64,000 bases of DNA from Talpa occidentalis (taxonomy: Eukaryota > Chordata > Mammalia > Eulipotyphla > Talpidae): positions 1,860,001 to 1,924,000 of the forward strand of contig NW_023600993.1 of NCBI RefSeq assembly GCF_014898055.3, written 5' to 3'. A program made the position numbers and the translations under genes. The first letter of the stretch is position 1; each line of letters opens with the position of its first letter. Below, one piece after another: positions 12,276-23,639 of this stretch. The notes below the pieces were generated by a model. That model had not been told where the DNA came from. It made no database searches and saw nothing but the letters and a program-made list of their open reading frames with translations.

Positions 12276-13899
12276 TGCCTCGATGCACCTTTCTGCTGGG
12301 AAGCCTGCCCCCCCTCCCCAGGGGCTCACCCCAGGCCTGGGCACCTGCGTTCCCCTGCAGTGCGTTTCCATCCGGGGCTGCAGCTCACAGTTGCTCAGCA
12401 AGCACGTGATGGATATCCCTGCCAACCAAGTCGCCTCCCAGGCTCCAGGCAAGTCCAAGAACCAGCATCCCAGAATCTGTGACCAAGGAGCGCCTGCCTC
12501 TGGAAGTGAAACTAAACAGGATGTCTTTCCAAACACCGTGTCTCCCGTCTTCCTAAACACCCAAGCACTGTTGATATGATGAAGGTTTATTATGTGATAA
12601 GAACTGCTGACAAGGCAGACCCCAACTCCCTGAATAGGTCTACCCACGTCAAAAACGACCCTGCCAGACCTCTCACCTAGAAACGGAAAATACGCCTCCC
12701 TGCAGGGAGGCCTCGCCCAGGCAGCCCCATCTCTGGCTGGCACAGGGCTCAGCGACACGCTCCGCGGGGACAGCTCTTGCCCCTGCCCAACTCGGCCTGA
12801 CCCGAGCCGCACCAACGCACCGACGTGCTCCCAGGCGGGCTGAGCCTTCTCTGCGGGCGTCTTCCTCGTTCTGCTGCCTGAAGTCCATCATGGAACGCCA
12901 CCGATCAATACATAAAGCACCATCCTTTGAGCAAAACAGGGCGCACATAAAGCAGACCCTGAAAAAAGAAGTGCCCCCAGTGGCGTGAGGAGCAAGCCCC
13001 AGGGCATGGCGCTGGGAGACCCAGAGAGCCAGACTGAGAGGCAGGTGCACACGCTGGACAGGGGGACATAAGCATGTCGCCCCTAGTTAGCCCAGCAGCT
13101 TGCAAGGCACTGGGCTGAGGGCCATGGTGGGGGCACGAACAGGCCCCCTTGTAGAGCAGAGGGGAGGTATATCAAGGGGAGTACAGAGAAGGGAAAAGCA
13201 GAAGAACGTGGGGTTTGAAGATAAAAACAGCGGGGTCCTCGCATGCCGCAGAGAAAGCCCTGGGCGCCTCGGCTGCCAAGGCAACAAACAAGAATCATTT
13301 CTGCACCCTTAGGTACAGCATTTTGCATTTTATAACATGCTGAAGAGCCACCGTCTCCCTGGCACGACCTCGTCACCCCATGTCCTGGCCACAGCCCACC
13401 CTCCGTGCACCACGTGACTCTCCCCGCAGCTCCACGCGTCGGCCAGGCCGGGGACAGCCGTGAGAGCCGGGCGGGGCGGGGGCGTCTCTGTGGCGTGAAG
13501 CCGATGCGGCCCATCCCCGGCGTGTGTGCCGCAGAGGCTGCCAGAGCTGCCCAGAGACAACCCTGCGATGCTCCCAGGAGATCTGTCCCTGGCAGTCGCC
13601 GAGAGAGCAGTCAGTGTCAGTCAGCAGCAGGAAAGGGAGCCCACGTGGGTAGAAAGATCCCGCTCATCGCAACACATACACACAAAAGTCACCATCGCTG
13701 AAGACCTGCGGAGCAGAGGAAGCGGCTGTGACAGCGCATCGGGCCGCTGAGAGCAGGGCCCGACCCCAGTGTGCGCCTCGCGACAGAATAAATTGCCCTC
13801 CCAGTCTCCCGGAGCCCGGCGGGAGGCCCCGCTCCCGGCAGACGGGCTCGCTGGCAGAGTCCCCTGGCCGTGTGGCACGCACCCACCGCACCCGCTCCT
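12276..13899. other. Non-coding sequence, nothing recognised
   Basis: GC-rich unique DNA. The minus-strand 188-codon frame at 12249-12815 and the 143-codon frame at 13083-13514 have no domain, and both overlap opposing frames. CpGs cluster around 13440-13520 and 13800-13880, but no extended island forms. Confidence 0.45.
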
Positions 13900-14600
13900 G
13901 CCACCCGTGGGATGATAAATAGCCATTGCTAAATAATTTGTATTTTTTATAATTGCCATGGAATTCCGTGCCTGCAAGTGAAAGGCCTTCTTCCTCTTTT
14001 CCCGCTTACTTCTATTTTAAGTGACCCTATTAATGATATTTCTCTACTTGAAATAATTGGATAATCTAAAACTGAGACATAAGCACTTTCCTCTCCTCAT
14101 TGTTTCTCCTCTCCTTTATCTCCAACAGCCCCGGGAGATCACAAACATTTGTCCTGAGGGCAGCATCAGCAGTTAATGATTCATGCTCCGAGGCTGGGAG
14201 TTGTCTAATTGCAGGACGCGGCAATGTGTCACGGGCACGGTCTGCTTTCGAGCTAACAGCACGCGGAGCAGGCGAACGCTGGGCGGCACGCCGGTCTCCA
14301 AGCTTGTGGCGGGCTATTAATCCAGAACTTCCCAATTTCATTTTATCTGACCCAAACTCCGAGTCATTACAAATGTACCGTTTTCATGGGTTTCACTCTG
14401 ATTTATTGGGGCCTTTACAGCACAGTTCACACATCACCTCCTCCTATAATGTGCTCGTAAAAATCACTTTTCAGTTTTTATTAAAATATGCACTTGATTA
14501 ATGAAAATAACATTAGCATATTTTCTGTGAAGTGCATCCTTAATAGCATCAGTCATTAACAAAATCCGACTCTTAGATGGTCGCTCGTCCTCTTAATGGA
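13900..14600. promoter_or_regulatory. Candidate conserved non-coding element (developmental-enhancer type)
   Basis: About 700 bp of non-repetitive sequence, mostly AT-rich, between two GC-rich flanks. It is dense in homeodomain cores: TTAATGATT near 14173, TAATTG at 14206-14211, TTAATCC (OTX/bicoid-type) at 14317-14323, and TGATTAATGA at 14495-14504. A CpG-containing core (about 14140-14310) sits inside. Open frames are present (133 and 91 codons on opposite strands) but carry no domain, and their span is better explained as conserved non-coding DNA. No interspersed repeat is visible for the full length, which is unusual in this window. The enhancer role is inferred. Confidence 0.5.
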
Positions 14601-16600
14601 GAGGGTGGCCGGGCTCAGCATTCCCTCAGCAGCACAGGGTGGTGGAATCCCTGCCACTTTGTCATCACGACATCGTGAGTTTTTACAGAAAGGCTGACAT
14701 TGAGGTGACAAGTATTGACGTTTCCCAAGCCCCAAGATGTGTGTCTGCTGCCCGCGGCTGGAGCTCAGCAACAGACCAAACCACACACTGCCGTAGAGTC
14801 GCGGGTGCTGAACCCGGCTGACCGGGGAATGACGTGTGTGCTCCCCACAGGGCCTGCAGCCCCCCGCCCCACCCCTTCTTCACAACCCTGGCCCTCTCGG
14901 CCGCGTGCACACCAGCATTGGCGACTGCGTCCCTGCTGCGTCGCGCGGGGAGTCCTGGGTAAGACACACGCTCTCAGCGGAAAGGGTCTTGGTTTCACTT
15001 ACTCTCCCTGCTTTCCTCTTCACGCAACCTGGCTGAGTGACAAGTTCCAACTGCAGTTTCCTTGCCTGATAACGAGCACGCGGCACCCTCTGCCTCACAA
15101 AGCTGACGGGGAGGGCGAGCGTGAGGAGGTGTGGGGTTTGCTCGTGGTTAGTGCTCACAAGTGTTCCCACGCACCCTGGTGCCGCAACCCACGGATGAGA
15201 CCACAGTACCTACGTTCACGAAGAGAGGAAATAAACGCGTCAGTAAAATGGGTGTCCGTGTTCTTGGGCAAAGATAAGAACAGCGATTTGCCTTAGCAGC
15301 AGCTAACAAGGCAAAACCGTCTGCAGACCTGGGCCCTTCTGTGGTGGGCCTCTGCAGAGGACGCTGCCTCCCGAGCTTTCTGAGCTCGCTACCCATCAAG
15401 ATATCACCCATGTTTCAAAAAATGAACCAAGCAGGTCTTTTAGAAAGAATGTTTAACAAATTACTGGGCAGAAATGGCGCGGGCCGCTCTCCCCGATCAC
15501 TGCCAGTTTATCTGCAAAGAAGCAACAGCTATGAAATTGGGTCTTTGTTCCCAAATACTCTTCCAAACTCAGAAAAATAGGGAACAGATGATATTCTGGC
15601 AGTCAACTCTCCCACTTAAGAGTCTGCCACTCTCCATCTTTGTCAAAGCAGGCCTCTCCTAATTAAGAATCATGGTTCTCAGAGGAGACAAGCTGCAACT
15701 CAGTAGCTTGAAACCTGCAGAAAATTCCATCACATCCAGAAATGCCCGCACGCTCCAGCTTCCTCGCCTACCCTCCAGTCCCAACGGCTCTGCTGAGCGA
15801 GGAAAGCAAGAAAACCGACTCTACGAGAACACTCGAGCAGGCGCCCTCATTCTCCAGTGGCAAGTCCTTGAGTCACGACCGTGAAGAAAGTGAGGAAGAA
15901 CATCTCATTAGGAGGAAACAGACGGGGTAGCTTGGTGTCTGGGAAGTGCCGTCACAAAGTTCTTTGACCCAGGGTTCCCATCAGTAACTTTTTGGCACCT
16001 TGTGAAATCTCAAGCCAGTTGTCCACCTTCTCAGCTCCCCTGAGCACAGAGGAACGAAGCTGCGAGGCCCTGGCCCTGCTGGCCAGAGCTGCTCTCCAGG
16101 CAAGCACAGAATGGCCCGGAGACTCTACACAGCAGTGAGACCCCACTCTCTGGCCGGACTTGGCCCCCATTTTCTGAACATGGGATGTACAACAAGGCAG
16201 GTGCCACAGAAAAGCTCCCCCGACTTCCAAGGGGGAAACCACCCGCTGCAACCTCGCCTCGTCTGCTTCTCGCCAAAAGGGCCCGAGCTCTGTGAAAACT
16301 AAGCAAAGGCCTCTGAGACAAGAACCACAAAGACCTGGGACCTTCGGAAAAAGAGGCCGCCTGTTGTGGATCTCACAGAGCTCCCATCGCTCTGATTACC
16401 TCACATCAGCCAAAATACATGACAAACTAAACTCTCAATCACTTATCCTGCTGACCGCGGAGCAAGGGACTCCACAAGCCACAAAACAGAACACGCAAGT
16501 GGCTCTGGACCCGGCCACCTCATTTCTCCCATCTCCTCCCACACTGTTTCTCCCTCCCTCACCCCCTCATTCTTGAAGCTTTCCTGGCTCGTACTGCATG
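14601..16600. other. Non-coding sequence with one MIR
   Basis: Unique, moderately GC-rich sequence apart from the MIR at 15035-15130. The 193-codon frame at 14715-15296 crosses that MIR, which argues against it being a real coding region. Confidence 0.45.
15035..15130 (+). mobile_element. MIR SINE fragment
   Basis: Sense order is preserved: 'gagtgacaagtt', then 'gcagtttccttgcctgataa', then 'ccctctgcctcacaaagctg' (the 'ctgcctcacagggttg' segment of MIR). Moderately decayed. Confidence 0.5.
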
Positions 16601-16603
16601 AGG

Positions 16604-16620
16604 AGGCGCCCCCAGCTGGC
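16604..16620 (-). promoter_or_regulatory. Possible weak CTCF-type motif
   Basis: On the minus strand the sequence reads GCCAGCTGGGGGCGCC. It agrees with the degenerate CTCF core CCASYAGRKGGCRS at 13 of 14 positions, the exception being T for the A of 'YAG'. That position is usually well conserved, so binding is uncertain. Confidence 0.3.
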
Positions 16621-17639
16621 CTCACTCTCTGCTCCAGGAACGTCCTGCTCACTCCACACTGCAAAGCTCCTGTTCCGGGAAACAAGGCCGCACTCCCTTC
16701 CGGGACGGCGTGACGGCGCTGTCTCCCTGGGAGTGAGGTGCTGCTGGGGAACCAGAGCTGGGTGGTTTCTCCTGATATGGAAATGCAGAGCCCGTGGCTC
16801 CTTCTGTTGATCAAGGCCATTTTTCTCAATAAAACGACTTTGTGTGACTGCTCCAAGTTGGTCCCTTGTCACGCTCATCAGTCATTTTCTGAAACAACTC
16901 TAGATAGCACGTTCCCCCTTCAAGCATCTGGCACTCAGTTTTACAAAAGAAATGAAAATGTATGTATTATATTTTCATACAGAAAAACGCCCTTTGGATA
17001 AGAGCTGAAGCATGTTCCTTAGATGTGCCATCAGCACAGGCACTTAATTGCCGAGGGGGGCCGCAGTGCCCGCGACCCTCGTTCCCAGCTCCAACAAGGG
17101 GCCACGCGCTGCCTACAAGATGCGTGTTTTGTGGTTTCCTTTAAAGTGGACACGGCCGGATAAGCGAGGAAGGGAAGCATCCCAGAATCCCGCACACCGC
17201 TAGCTTCTCACAGTGGGAGTAAGCCTCCCAGAGAGCACCCACAGCACTGAGCATCACCCCCACTGTGCAGAAACAAAAAGGAACATAACTTTATTGATGC
17301 GATAGTAGTTGGAGCTGGAAAGTTGCAGCATTTTAAATTCCAGTAGTCTACAAAGGGGCCCTAGCTGCTCAGCGTTGTTAAGAATTTCAAAATCCATCAT
17401 CCTCAGAGTTAAGAGGGATTTCCAACTGCTATAGTTTGGAAGTGGCCACATATCACTAGAAAGATCAGGAGTCGTGGCCTACAGAAGAATTAAGGAGATT
17501 TTTAATAAAATAAAACAGGGATAACAAAGGAGCTCGCACCACGATGATGCCCAGGCTCAGGCGGCGCATTGTGGGAAGAGCAATCCCCAAAGCCCGCGAA
17601 AGGCGCTCTCTGGGGTGACTTGCTCTTCTCTGTGGTTAA
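16621..17639. other. Non-coding sequence, nothing recognised
   Basis: Unique sequence. 17270-17500 is AT-richer and might be a decayed repeat, but I cannot place it. Confidence 0.4.
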
Positions 17640-17800
17640 ATTTTGAAGCCAATCATAGCTCAACTTTCAGATGAAACTTTAAGTGTTTTTAAGTCACTTA
17701 AAATACCAACTAGAATACAAATAAACATTAAAATTTTCTAACGACAACGTGAACATTAAAAATAAGCATGAGCTTGAGTCAGATTATTGTTGTCAAAATA
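17640..17800. promoter_or_regulatory. AT-rich block, possible conserved non-coding element
   Basis: A non-repetitive AT-rich segment with 'aagccaatcatagc' (CCAAT/HOX-PBX-like), 'acaaataaacatta' (forkhead-like core) and several AATAA/TTAA tracts. No frame of interest. Confidence 0.28.
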
Positions 17801-18359
17801 ACGGTGCCCGCTATTTAGACTCTACCCTGGGGACACAGCGACCACCCACATCCCTGCTGATGCAGAGACACACCGCCGCCTGCACAGTCACAGTGCGGAG
17901 AGCCGCAGTGCATCGGGCCGCCTCTGGGGGGCGCAGCAGCTGCGAGGAGGCCAAGGGCATGGGCCACCCCTGCAAGGTGGCAGCAAGAGCGGCAGCGATG
18001 AACATGACTGATGTGAACCGGCCAAAGCATCAGGCCGCCAATGACCCCGTCTGCAAGCCCACGCCCTGCAGACAACAGAGTTCTAGCACCTTCTTCTGCC
18101 TGAGGGTGACACAATGTCATGCAGAGGACAGAACTGCTTGCAAACTGCCTCCTGATGGCATCTCCCTCCTCACCACCACTGCCCGGGACCCTGACCCCCT
18201 GGCCGCGGGTGCCCTTGCCCCATTCGGAGGTTTGTGAATTACATCTCAGCGCTGTCAGGTCGGGTCCCCAGGCCCCTCACACGACAGAGGCAGGAAGAGA
18301 ACAGAGAATGGAGCCCTTCCAAAGAAATCTATTCATGGTAGATAGCTCCAAGCCCCGTG
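17801..18359. other. Non-coding sequence, nothing recognised
   Basis: The plus frame at 17749-18237 (162 codons) is countered by two frames on the opposite strand. No domain and no repeat identified. Confidence 0.4.
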
Positions 18360-18370
18360 GCATGAGTGTT

Positions 18371-18637
18371 TTTTTTTTTAAGATTTTTTTAAATTTATTT
18401 TTATACAAGAGTTGGGGTACAGGCCAGAGGCACAGGAGGGTGAGAGGACTCACCAGAGACAGAGCAGGGAGCAGAACAGGCGGACGACCGAAATACACTG
18501 CTGAGGGGAGCAGCGGGTGCGACAGTAGAGGTCTGCTGCGGGATTCTCACCGGCAGCCGGGATTCTCACCTGCGCTGCAGAAGCTGCCGAGAGCTTCACA
18601 GCACTGTGCTCCACCTGCTGCACCACCGGGGAGGCCC
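18371..18637 (-). mobile_element. tRNA-derived SINE, head type B variant, with target-site duplication
   Basis: Antisense SINE: reading the minus strand it begins GGGCCTCCCC, passes a tRNA-like A box and the family-wide 'gctgctcccctcagcagtg' body, and ends in 'ttgtataaaaataaattt' plus an A-rich tail. Flanking perfect 11-bp duplications GCATGAGTGTT (18360-18370 and 18638-18648) fix both ends. The normal B-box region is replaced by an imperfect repeat of 'cccggctgccggtgagaat', so this copy diverges from the others in its head. SINEs of this type are RNA polymerase III retroposons mobilised by L1 machinery. Confidence 0.9.
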
Positions 18638-18648
18638 GCATGAGTGTT

Positions 18649-19349
18649 ATTTATGCAGACTTGCAGGTGGCGGTGAGCCCAAGAGGTGACACCAGGACCA
18701 CGGCTCACCCACCTCTGCCCCACACCGCGTGCAGCCTCCATGCCTGGCGCCCGCCTCCCTCCTTCCGCCTGCTCCTCTCCGCGCACCAGGTCCACGCTGA
18801 GACAAAACTTGGCAACCATCTCTGCATGTTAGCGTGACTCTCCACCAGCAACCCCAATGTGTGGACTGCAGAGGCTGCCAGGTGCTGTCTTTCCTGAACC
18901 TCTCATTTCAGTGCTTGGGGCCCAGCCATACAGGGGAGCACCAGTGGAATCCGCAGGGCCCTGACCATAGAAAGGGGCAGGAGCACTGTCTCCTGAGCCT
19001 GCCACGTCCATAAGGTGTCTCCCATAAGTTTGTCTCTGTTTGGCAACAGAAGAGCTTTGACCTCAGAAGAAGCTCACACACCAGGGGCTAAATGGGCAGA
19101 GCGCGGAAGGCCCGGAGTCGCAGGCGCCCGCACACAGTGTTGTGGGGCTGCTTACCTTCCTCCAGGCGAGTCCAGCTGCCGGGGCCGTGGGCCAGCGGGA
19201 GCCTCCCACCTGGCAGGGAAGGGATGGTGGCCTCCGCACCCCTCCACACTCCAGGTCCTGTAGAGCAGCGAGCACCTCTTCTCCTCCCCGATGGGAGCCA
19301 ATGCAACCATCCGCCGAGGCCCCACCGGAAACCATCACTGCATGAAAAA
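18649..19349. other. Non-coding sequence, nothing recognised
   Basis: GC-rich unique sequence. A 130-codon minus frame and a 107-codon plus frame overlap each other, so neither is supported. Confidence 0.4.
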
Positions 19350-19570
19350 AAAGAAAAAAGCAACAATAATATTTCAAATAGATCATTTCTAGTAGCTGAA
19401 AGAAGAAAAAAATAGACTTTTGCTTCCCAATTATTTTCCTTATCACAGATTTCAATTTGTCTCGAATTACAAGGAAAAGTAGATTGAAATCTATAGCTGA
19501 ATCCTCAGGTGCAAAGTTTCTTTTTCAAAAAAGTCAATATGAAGCTGAAGTCATTTTCTGCTCAGTGGCC
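19350..19570. promoter_or_regulatory. AT-rich block, possible conserved non-coding element
   Basis: Non-repetitive AT-rich segment with 'cccaattattttcc' and 'tttgtctcgaattac', bounded by GC-rich DNA on both sides. Function is inferred from composition and lack of repeats. Confidence 0.3.
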
Positions 19571-21289
19571 CCGGCCTGCAGGGGCGGCTGTTAGGCTGTT
19601 TAGTCACCCTGAGAGCTGACGGTCCTCGACCTGTACTTGTGTTTTGCTCTCAGTGTTGACGCCCCGCATAAACAGGAGGCCTCAGTGTCGTGGGTTTGAG
19701 AGCTTCTGGCCATCAAAACAGCTGTCCGCCCAGGCTGGGGATTTATGGGTATTTTGCATTAAGAGGGGAAAACCGTAAGAGCCTGACTGCTCAGAGGGGT
19801 CACCCAGCTTCAGCTGCGACTGTTCAGCTTACGAAACAGTCGGAGAGCTGCGAGGGACGTAGGGAGGGCAAGAGGAAGCCAAGCCACTAACGGAACCTCC
19901 TTCTTTTAAAATGACACATCTGAGAGCCAGAGAAAGCAGCAATTAGGCCAATATAACGCCCTAACTCCGAGTGGACGCCAACCACATGTCCTAATCACAG
20001 CTCCAATGCCTTCGTTTGGATTTTCCCAGAAGCAGAGCCTGAGAAAGGCCTGGGTGCAGCTGGCTGATCTGGCGCAACCACAAGAAACAGAAGCAAAGAA
20101 GCAGGGGGTGGAGCACGAAAGATGAGGCGCTGATCTGGCTGCCCTGTGGGCGCCAACCCGCCCGGGTCACGAGCGACACCACACAGCTCGGAAGGCCACA
20201 TGCCTCACCCCGTCCCTGCCGAAGCTGCCCCCTAGGGATGGGTGGCCCTGAGTTGCCAGGCATCTGCACCTGTGCTAAAGCAATCTGGGGACCGAGAGAA
20301 AGCCCAGGGTGAGGAAAGCAGTGAGACCCAGAAAGTGCTGGGTCTGACCGCTGAGCTGCTTGGCCTCACAGCTGGAATCAGCAGAAGCAGGGCTGCGCCG
20401 GTCTCGGGGAGAGGTGCGGGGGGTGCTCAGGACACGGCTTCTACTCTGTGCTGCCAGGAGCTGAGGGGCTGTGCGCAGAGTGCACAGTGGTGCCGAGGAG
20501 GCCAGACAGGTGCATGGAAAGACTTGAGGGCTCCCTCCCTGGCCCAGAGCAGACCCCAGCTACCTGCCTTTTGGGAGAGCCGCTGCACCAGGCCTCATCT
20601 GAAGGGGAGTAAAGATTCTCTAGTGAGTGCACAAGCAAACCAGCTCGATGAAACAATAGATGTTTACACAACTGAGCAGCGAGGGCCCAACGCAGACATC
20701 AGGCGTGCTGGTTCAGCTTGGAGAGCTTGTCCGGCTGACAGTGTCTTGGCGTCAGCCTCATCCTGTCCTCTTTCAGGGGAACGTTTCTGCAACATGAAAG
20801 ACTGGCGGCCCCACCTCCAGGGCCACATCGCCACAGCTCAGCAATGGTGTCGGGAAAGCCAGCCTCCTCCTTCCAGCGTTCACACAATGCAGCAAAGGGC
20901 TCGCATCCCTGCTTGGTGCATCCGACTAGCCTCGTTCCACTGCGCATCGCCGTGGACGTCACCCGAAACCTTTAGCATACATCAAACCCCGGAGGATTTG
21001 TCAGAACAGCCATTTGCCACGCCCTTCGTGCAGTGTCTGATTGGAGGCCTGGGTTGGGGGGGTCAGAAGACATGCTGGTCCAGGCACCGCACTGTGCAGC
21101 AGCGAGCACAGGGATGAGGCACCCTCGCAGGCTGCGTCACGGGCTCAGCCCAGACGCCAGGGGCAAGGACAGAGAGACCCATGACCCCTCGCGTGACGGG
21201 AAGGCAGGGTGGCAAGAGCCTCTAGAGGAGACATGGAGGAGAGGCCCGGCGGGGGAGCGGCTGCATCCTTGGAGGGAGCGGGTAGAGAA
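19571..21289. other. Non-coding sequence, possible ancient repeat remnant at the left
   Basis: Around 20020-20110 the sequence 'ttcccagaagcagagcctga' resembles the start of a common old mammalian LTR-like repeat, but I cannot name it. The plus frame at 20242-21117 (291 codons) has no recognisable domain, no signal peptide or transmembrane segment, and a cysteine/glutamine/serine-rich composition typical of non-coding DNA. It is not annotated as a gene. Confidence 0.4.
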
Positions 21290-22090
21290 TGAGGCAGCTA
21301 TCCCAGTAAGTGAGGAGAGGATGGCTGAGAATTTTCTAGAACTAATGGCAGACATCACCCCTGACGTTCAGGACTCCTAGAATAAAGGCCAGGTCAACCT
21401 GCCAGTGCCCAGCAAGGGGAAGTGGCTAATAAGAGGCAGACGGCAGAGGGGAGCTCTTAAGAGCTGCTGACCAAAGGTGATGTAATACTTTCAAGAACAA
21501 CTGCGCGCTAAAAGGTGGCCTGTGACCCAAGAAAAGGTGGGTTACACACCTGACTTGTGCAGTAAAGTACTTGGCAGTCAAGTATTCTACCTGGAACAAA
21601 AATATCCATCAAAACTTACCGCAAATTAAAAACATTCCATGACAGAGGGAAAAAAATGTAGACCGAAGATATAGCTGGGCTCACAAGAACGATGTTCACC
21701 TTGGAATGCATCATTTGAAACGGAGAATGGCTAAATATTAACAACTGAAGTCACAGGTCAAGAAATTAGGAAAACCAGCGCCAAATCACCCCCCTCCCCA
21801 AAAGAATGAGGAAAGCAATGACATTAGGAGCAAAAATTAATGAAATTTTCAAATTCAATAGCAAAATCAAAAATACCAAATAATGGTTCATTAAAGTAAT
21901 GAGTAAATTTGATAAACACCTAAAAATCTGAGTGAAGTAGAAAAAGGATGGTACAAATTTCCAACAAGAATGAAAAAGCAACATCACTTATTTAAAGACA
22001 ACAAGATGGTTATTATGAACAATGCTAATAAATTGAAATCTGAAATTAAATGGACTAAGGCCTAGCATAGCACAACCTACAAACCCAGCT
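21290..22090 (+). mobile_element. Old L1 5' part (ORF1 upstream region into ORF2), decayed
   Basis: The first part reads like the L1 segment before and in ORF1: 'atggctgagaattttctaga' then 'actaatggcagacatcaccc' (compare 'atggcagaaaattttccaaa'), and later 'gtattctacctggaacaaaa'. From about 21820 it follows early ORF2: 'aaaaataccaaataatggtt', 'gtaaatttgataaacaccta', 'ttattatgaacaatgctaat'. All frames are broken. Orientation is plus. It may be the 5' half of the same element whose 3' half lies at 23640-24920. Confidence 0.7.
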
Positions 22091-23459
22091 GTGAAGAAAT
22101 GAAAACCATGGCTAGGCCTCTCCTGGCCCCCAGGAGAGATGAGGAGGGGCGGGGAGGGAAGGCACCCTCTGAGTCACTTCATCTGGGGGGGATCTGCAGC
22201 ATCGGGGGAGGTGCCCACCACCAGCCTCCACCCGGCCATCAAGGCAGACGTCAGGACACGCACTGCGCCTGATCTAGGCGTGGCTCTGTGGCTGGGGCTG
22301 CTCTGGAGCAGGGGCGCAGCTGACCGCCCTGGGACCGTGGTGCAGGGAGGGTGGCTGTGACTGTGCTAAAAGGTCTATTGGCTGAAATTAAGCACAATTT
22401 AACTTCCAAGCTTTCCCCTCGAGGTTGGAGATTTCAAAGCCTCCAGGGCTCTCGGATAGTCACCGCAGAGAGTTGGCCAGAGCGGAGCCATCTGGACAGG
22501 GGCACAGAAGCCCAGTGCGGAATCCTCCCTCCAGCGTGAGCTGGAGGACTCACACTAATAGACATGAACGACTTTCCAAAAGCTTCATAACTCCGATTTA
22601 ACTGTAGCTCTAACCATGAAAGTAATGCAATAAAGTTCAAGGATATAGCATAGGAAAATTTGACCCTGCAATATATTCAGCACCATTTCAACCTCAAAGT
22701 CTTAATGATTACTAAGTTATGATACTAATTTAGGGACATGGATTTCAGAAGTGTCTCTTCGTTCTTTTATTAAGATTATTAATTGATGTTCAGATTAGCA
22801 AGTGGTTGGTTGTTTTATAGCTTGAACATATAATTGCACTCAAACCCCCAGTATTTTCTGTCTAAAAGACTGCAAGAAGTTAGAGAGCCTCTTTTCCCAC
22901 TGCGTTTTCACGAGAGACAACACAAATAATATTCCCTGAGGAGTGCTGAGTTTCCCCTCCCCGCTGCTAATACCCTGCCCCGGGCCTGGGAAACAGAAGA
23001 GTGGGCAGGAGAAGCAATGACCACTGGGAGGCAGCGCCTCAGGAAATGCTGTGAGACTGTCCAACACGTCACCGACCGGCCGAGCTGCGTCCCTGAGTGA
23101 CAAGTGACGACAGTGAAGGAAGCCGTGACTGCGCACATCTGGAGGTCACCAAGGAGAGCATCAGGGAGGGCCACATGAAGGACAAGTCATCACAAAGGTG
23201 GGCGAGCTGCTCGGGAGGACACTTGGGTCCATGGGGGTGACCTGAGGAACATAGCTTTCTCCTAGTTAGAATCGGGGTGACGCGGTGTGTGCCTCCCCCG
23301 GGATAGACAGCACACTAGATAATGAAGCAAGAGCAAATGCTAAATGAGCTGAAACACTATGACTACCCACCCTTTTCAGAACAAAGTATTTCTGTTGTTA
23401 ATATTAGTGTGAGCTAAAAAAAAAAACCTCACAGGATAAAATATTTAAAACCGAAAAGA
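22091..23459. other. Non-coding sequence, with an AT-rich candidate element at 22650-22850
   Basis: Mostly unique. 22650-22850 is AT-rich ('ttaatgattactaagttatg', 'attattaattgatgttcag') with homeodomain-type TAATTGAT and no recognisable repeat, so it might be a conserved element. The remainder shows no gene. Confidence 0.35.
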
Positions 23460-23565
23460 TCTTTGTGGCGAATATCCAGAGAGGCAAAGCGCCTTGCTCA
23501 AGGTCACGTAGCCAAGTGAAAAAGCCAACAGAACCTGGTGCCAACGGCAGGCACCGCTTAGTGGC
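23460..23565 (-). mobile_element. MIR SINE fragment
   Basis: The plus strand reads 'gagaggcaaagcgccttgct' followed by 'caaggtcacgtagccaagtg', a good match to the reverse-complement MIR segment (agaggttaagtaacttgcccaaggtcacacagctagtaagtg type). Confidence 0.7.
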
Positions 23566-23639
23566 ATCCTGCGGCCACAGGAATCAGACAAAGGACCTAG
23601 GGGGCTTTTTTCACTCCTGCCAATGGGTAGCTAGGTGAC

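Noticed and set aside
20242..21117. 291-codon plus frame as a gene
   Set aside because: No recognisable domain, composition like random GC-rich DNA, and a possible old repeat at its left part.
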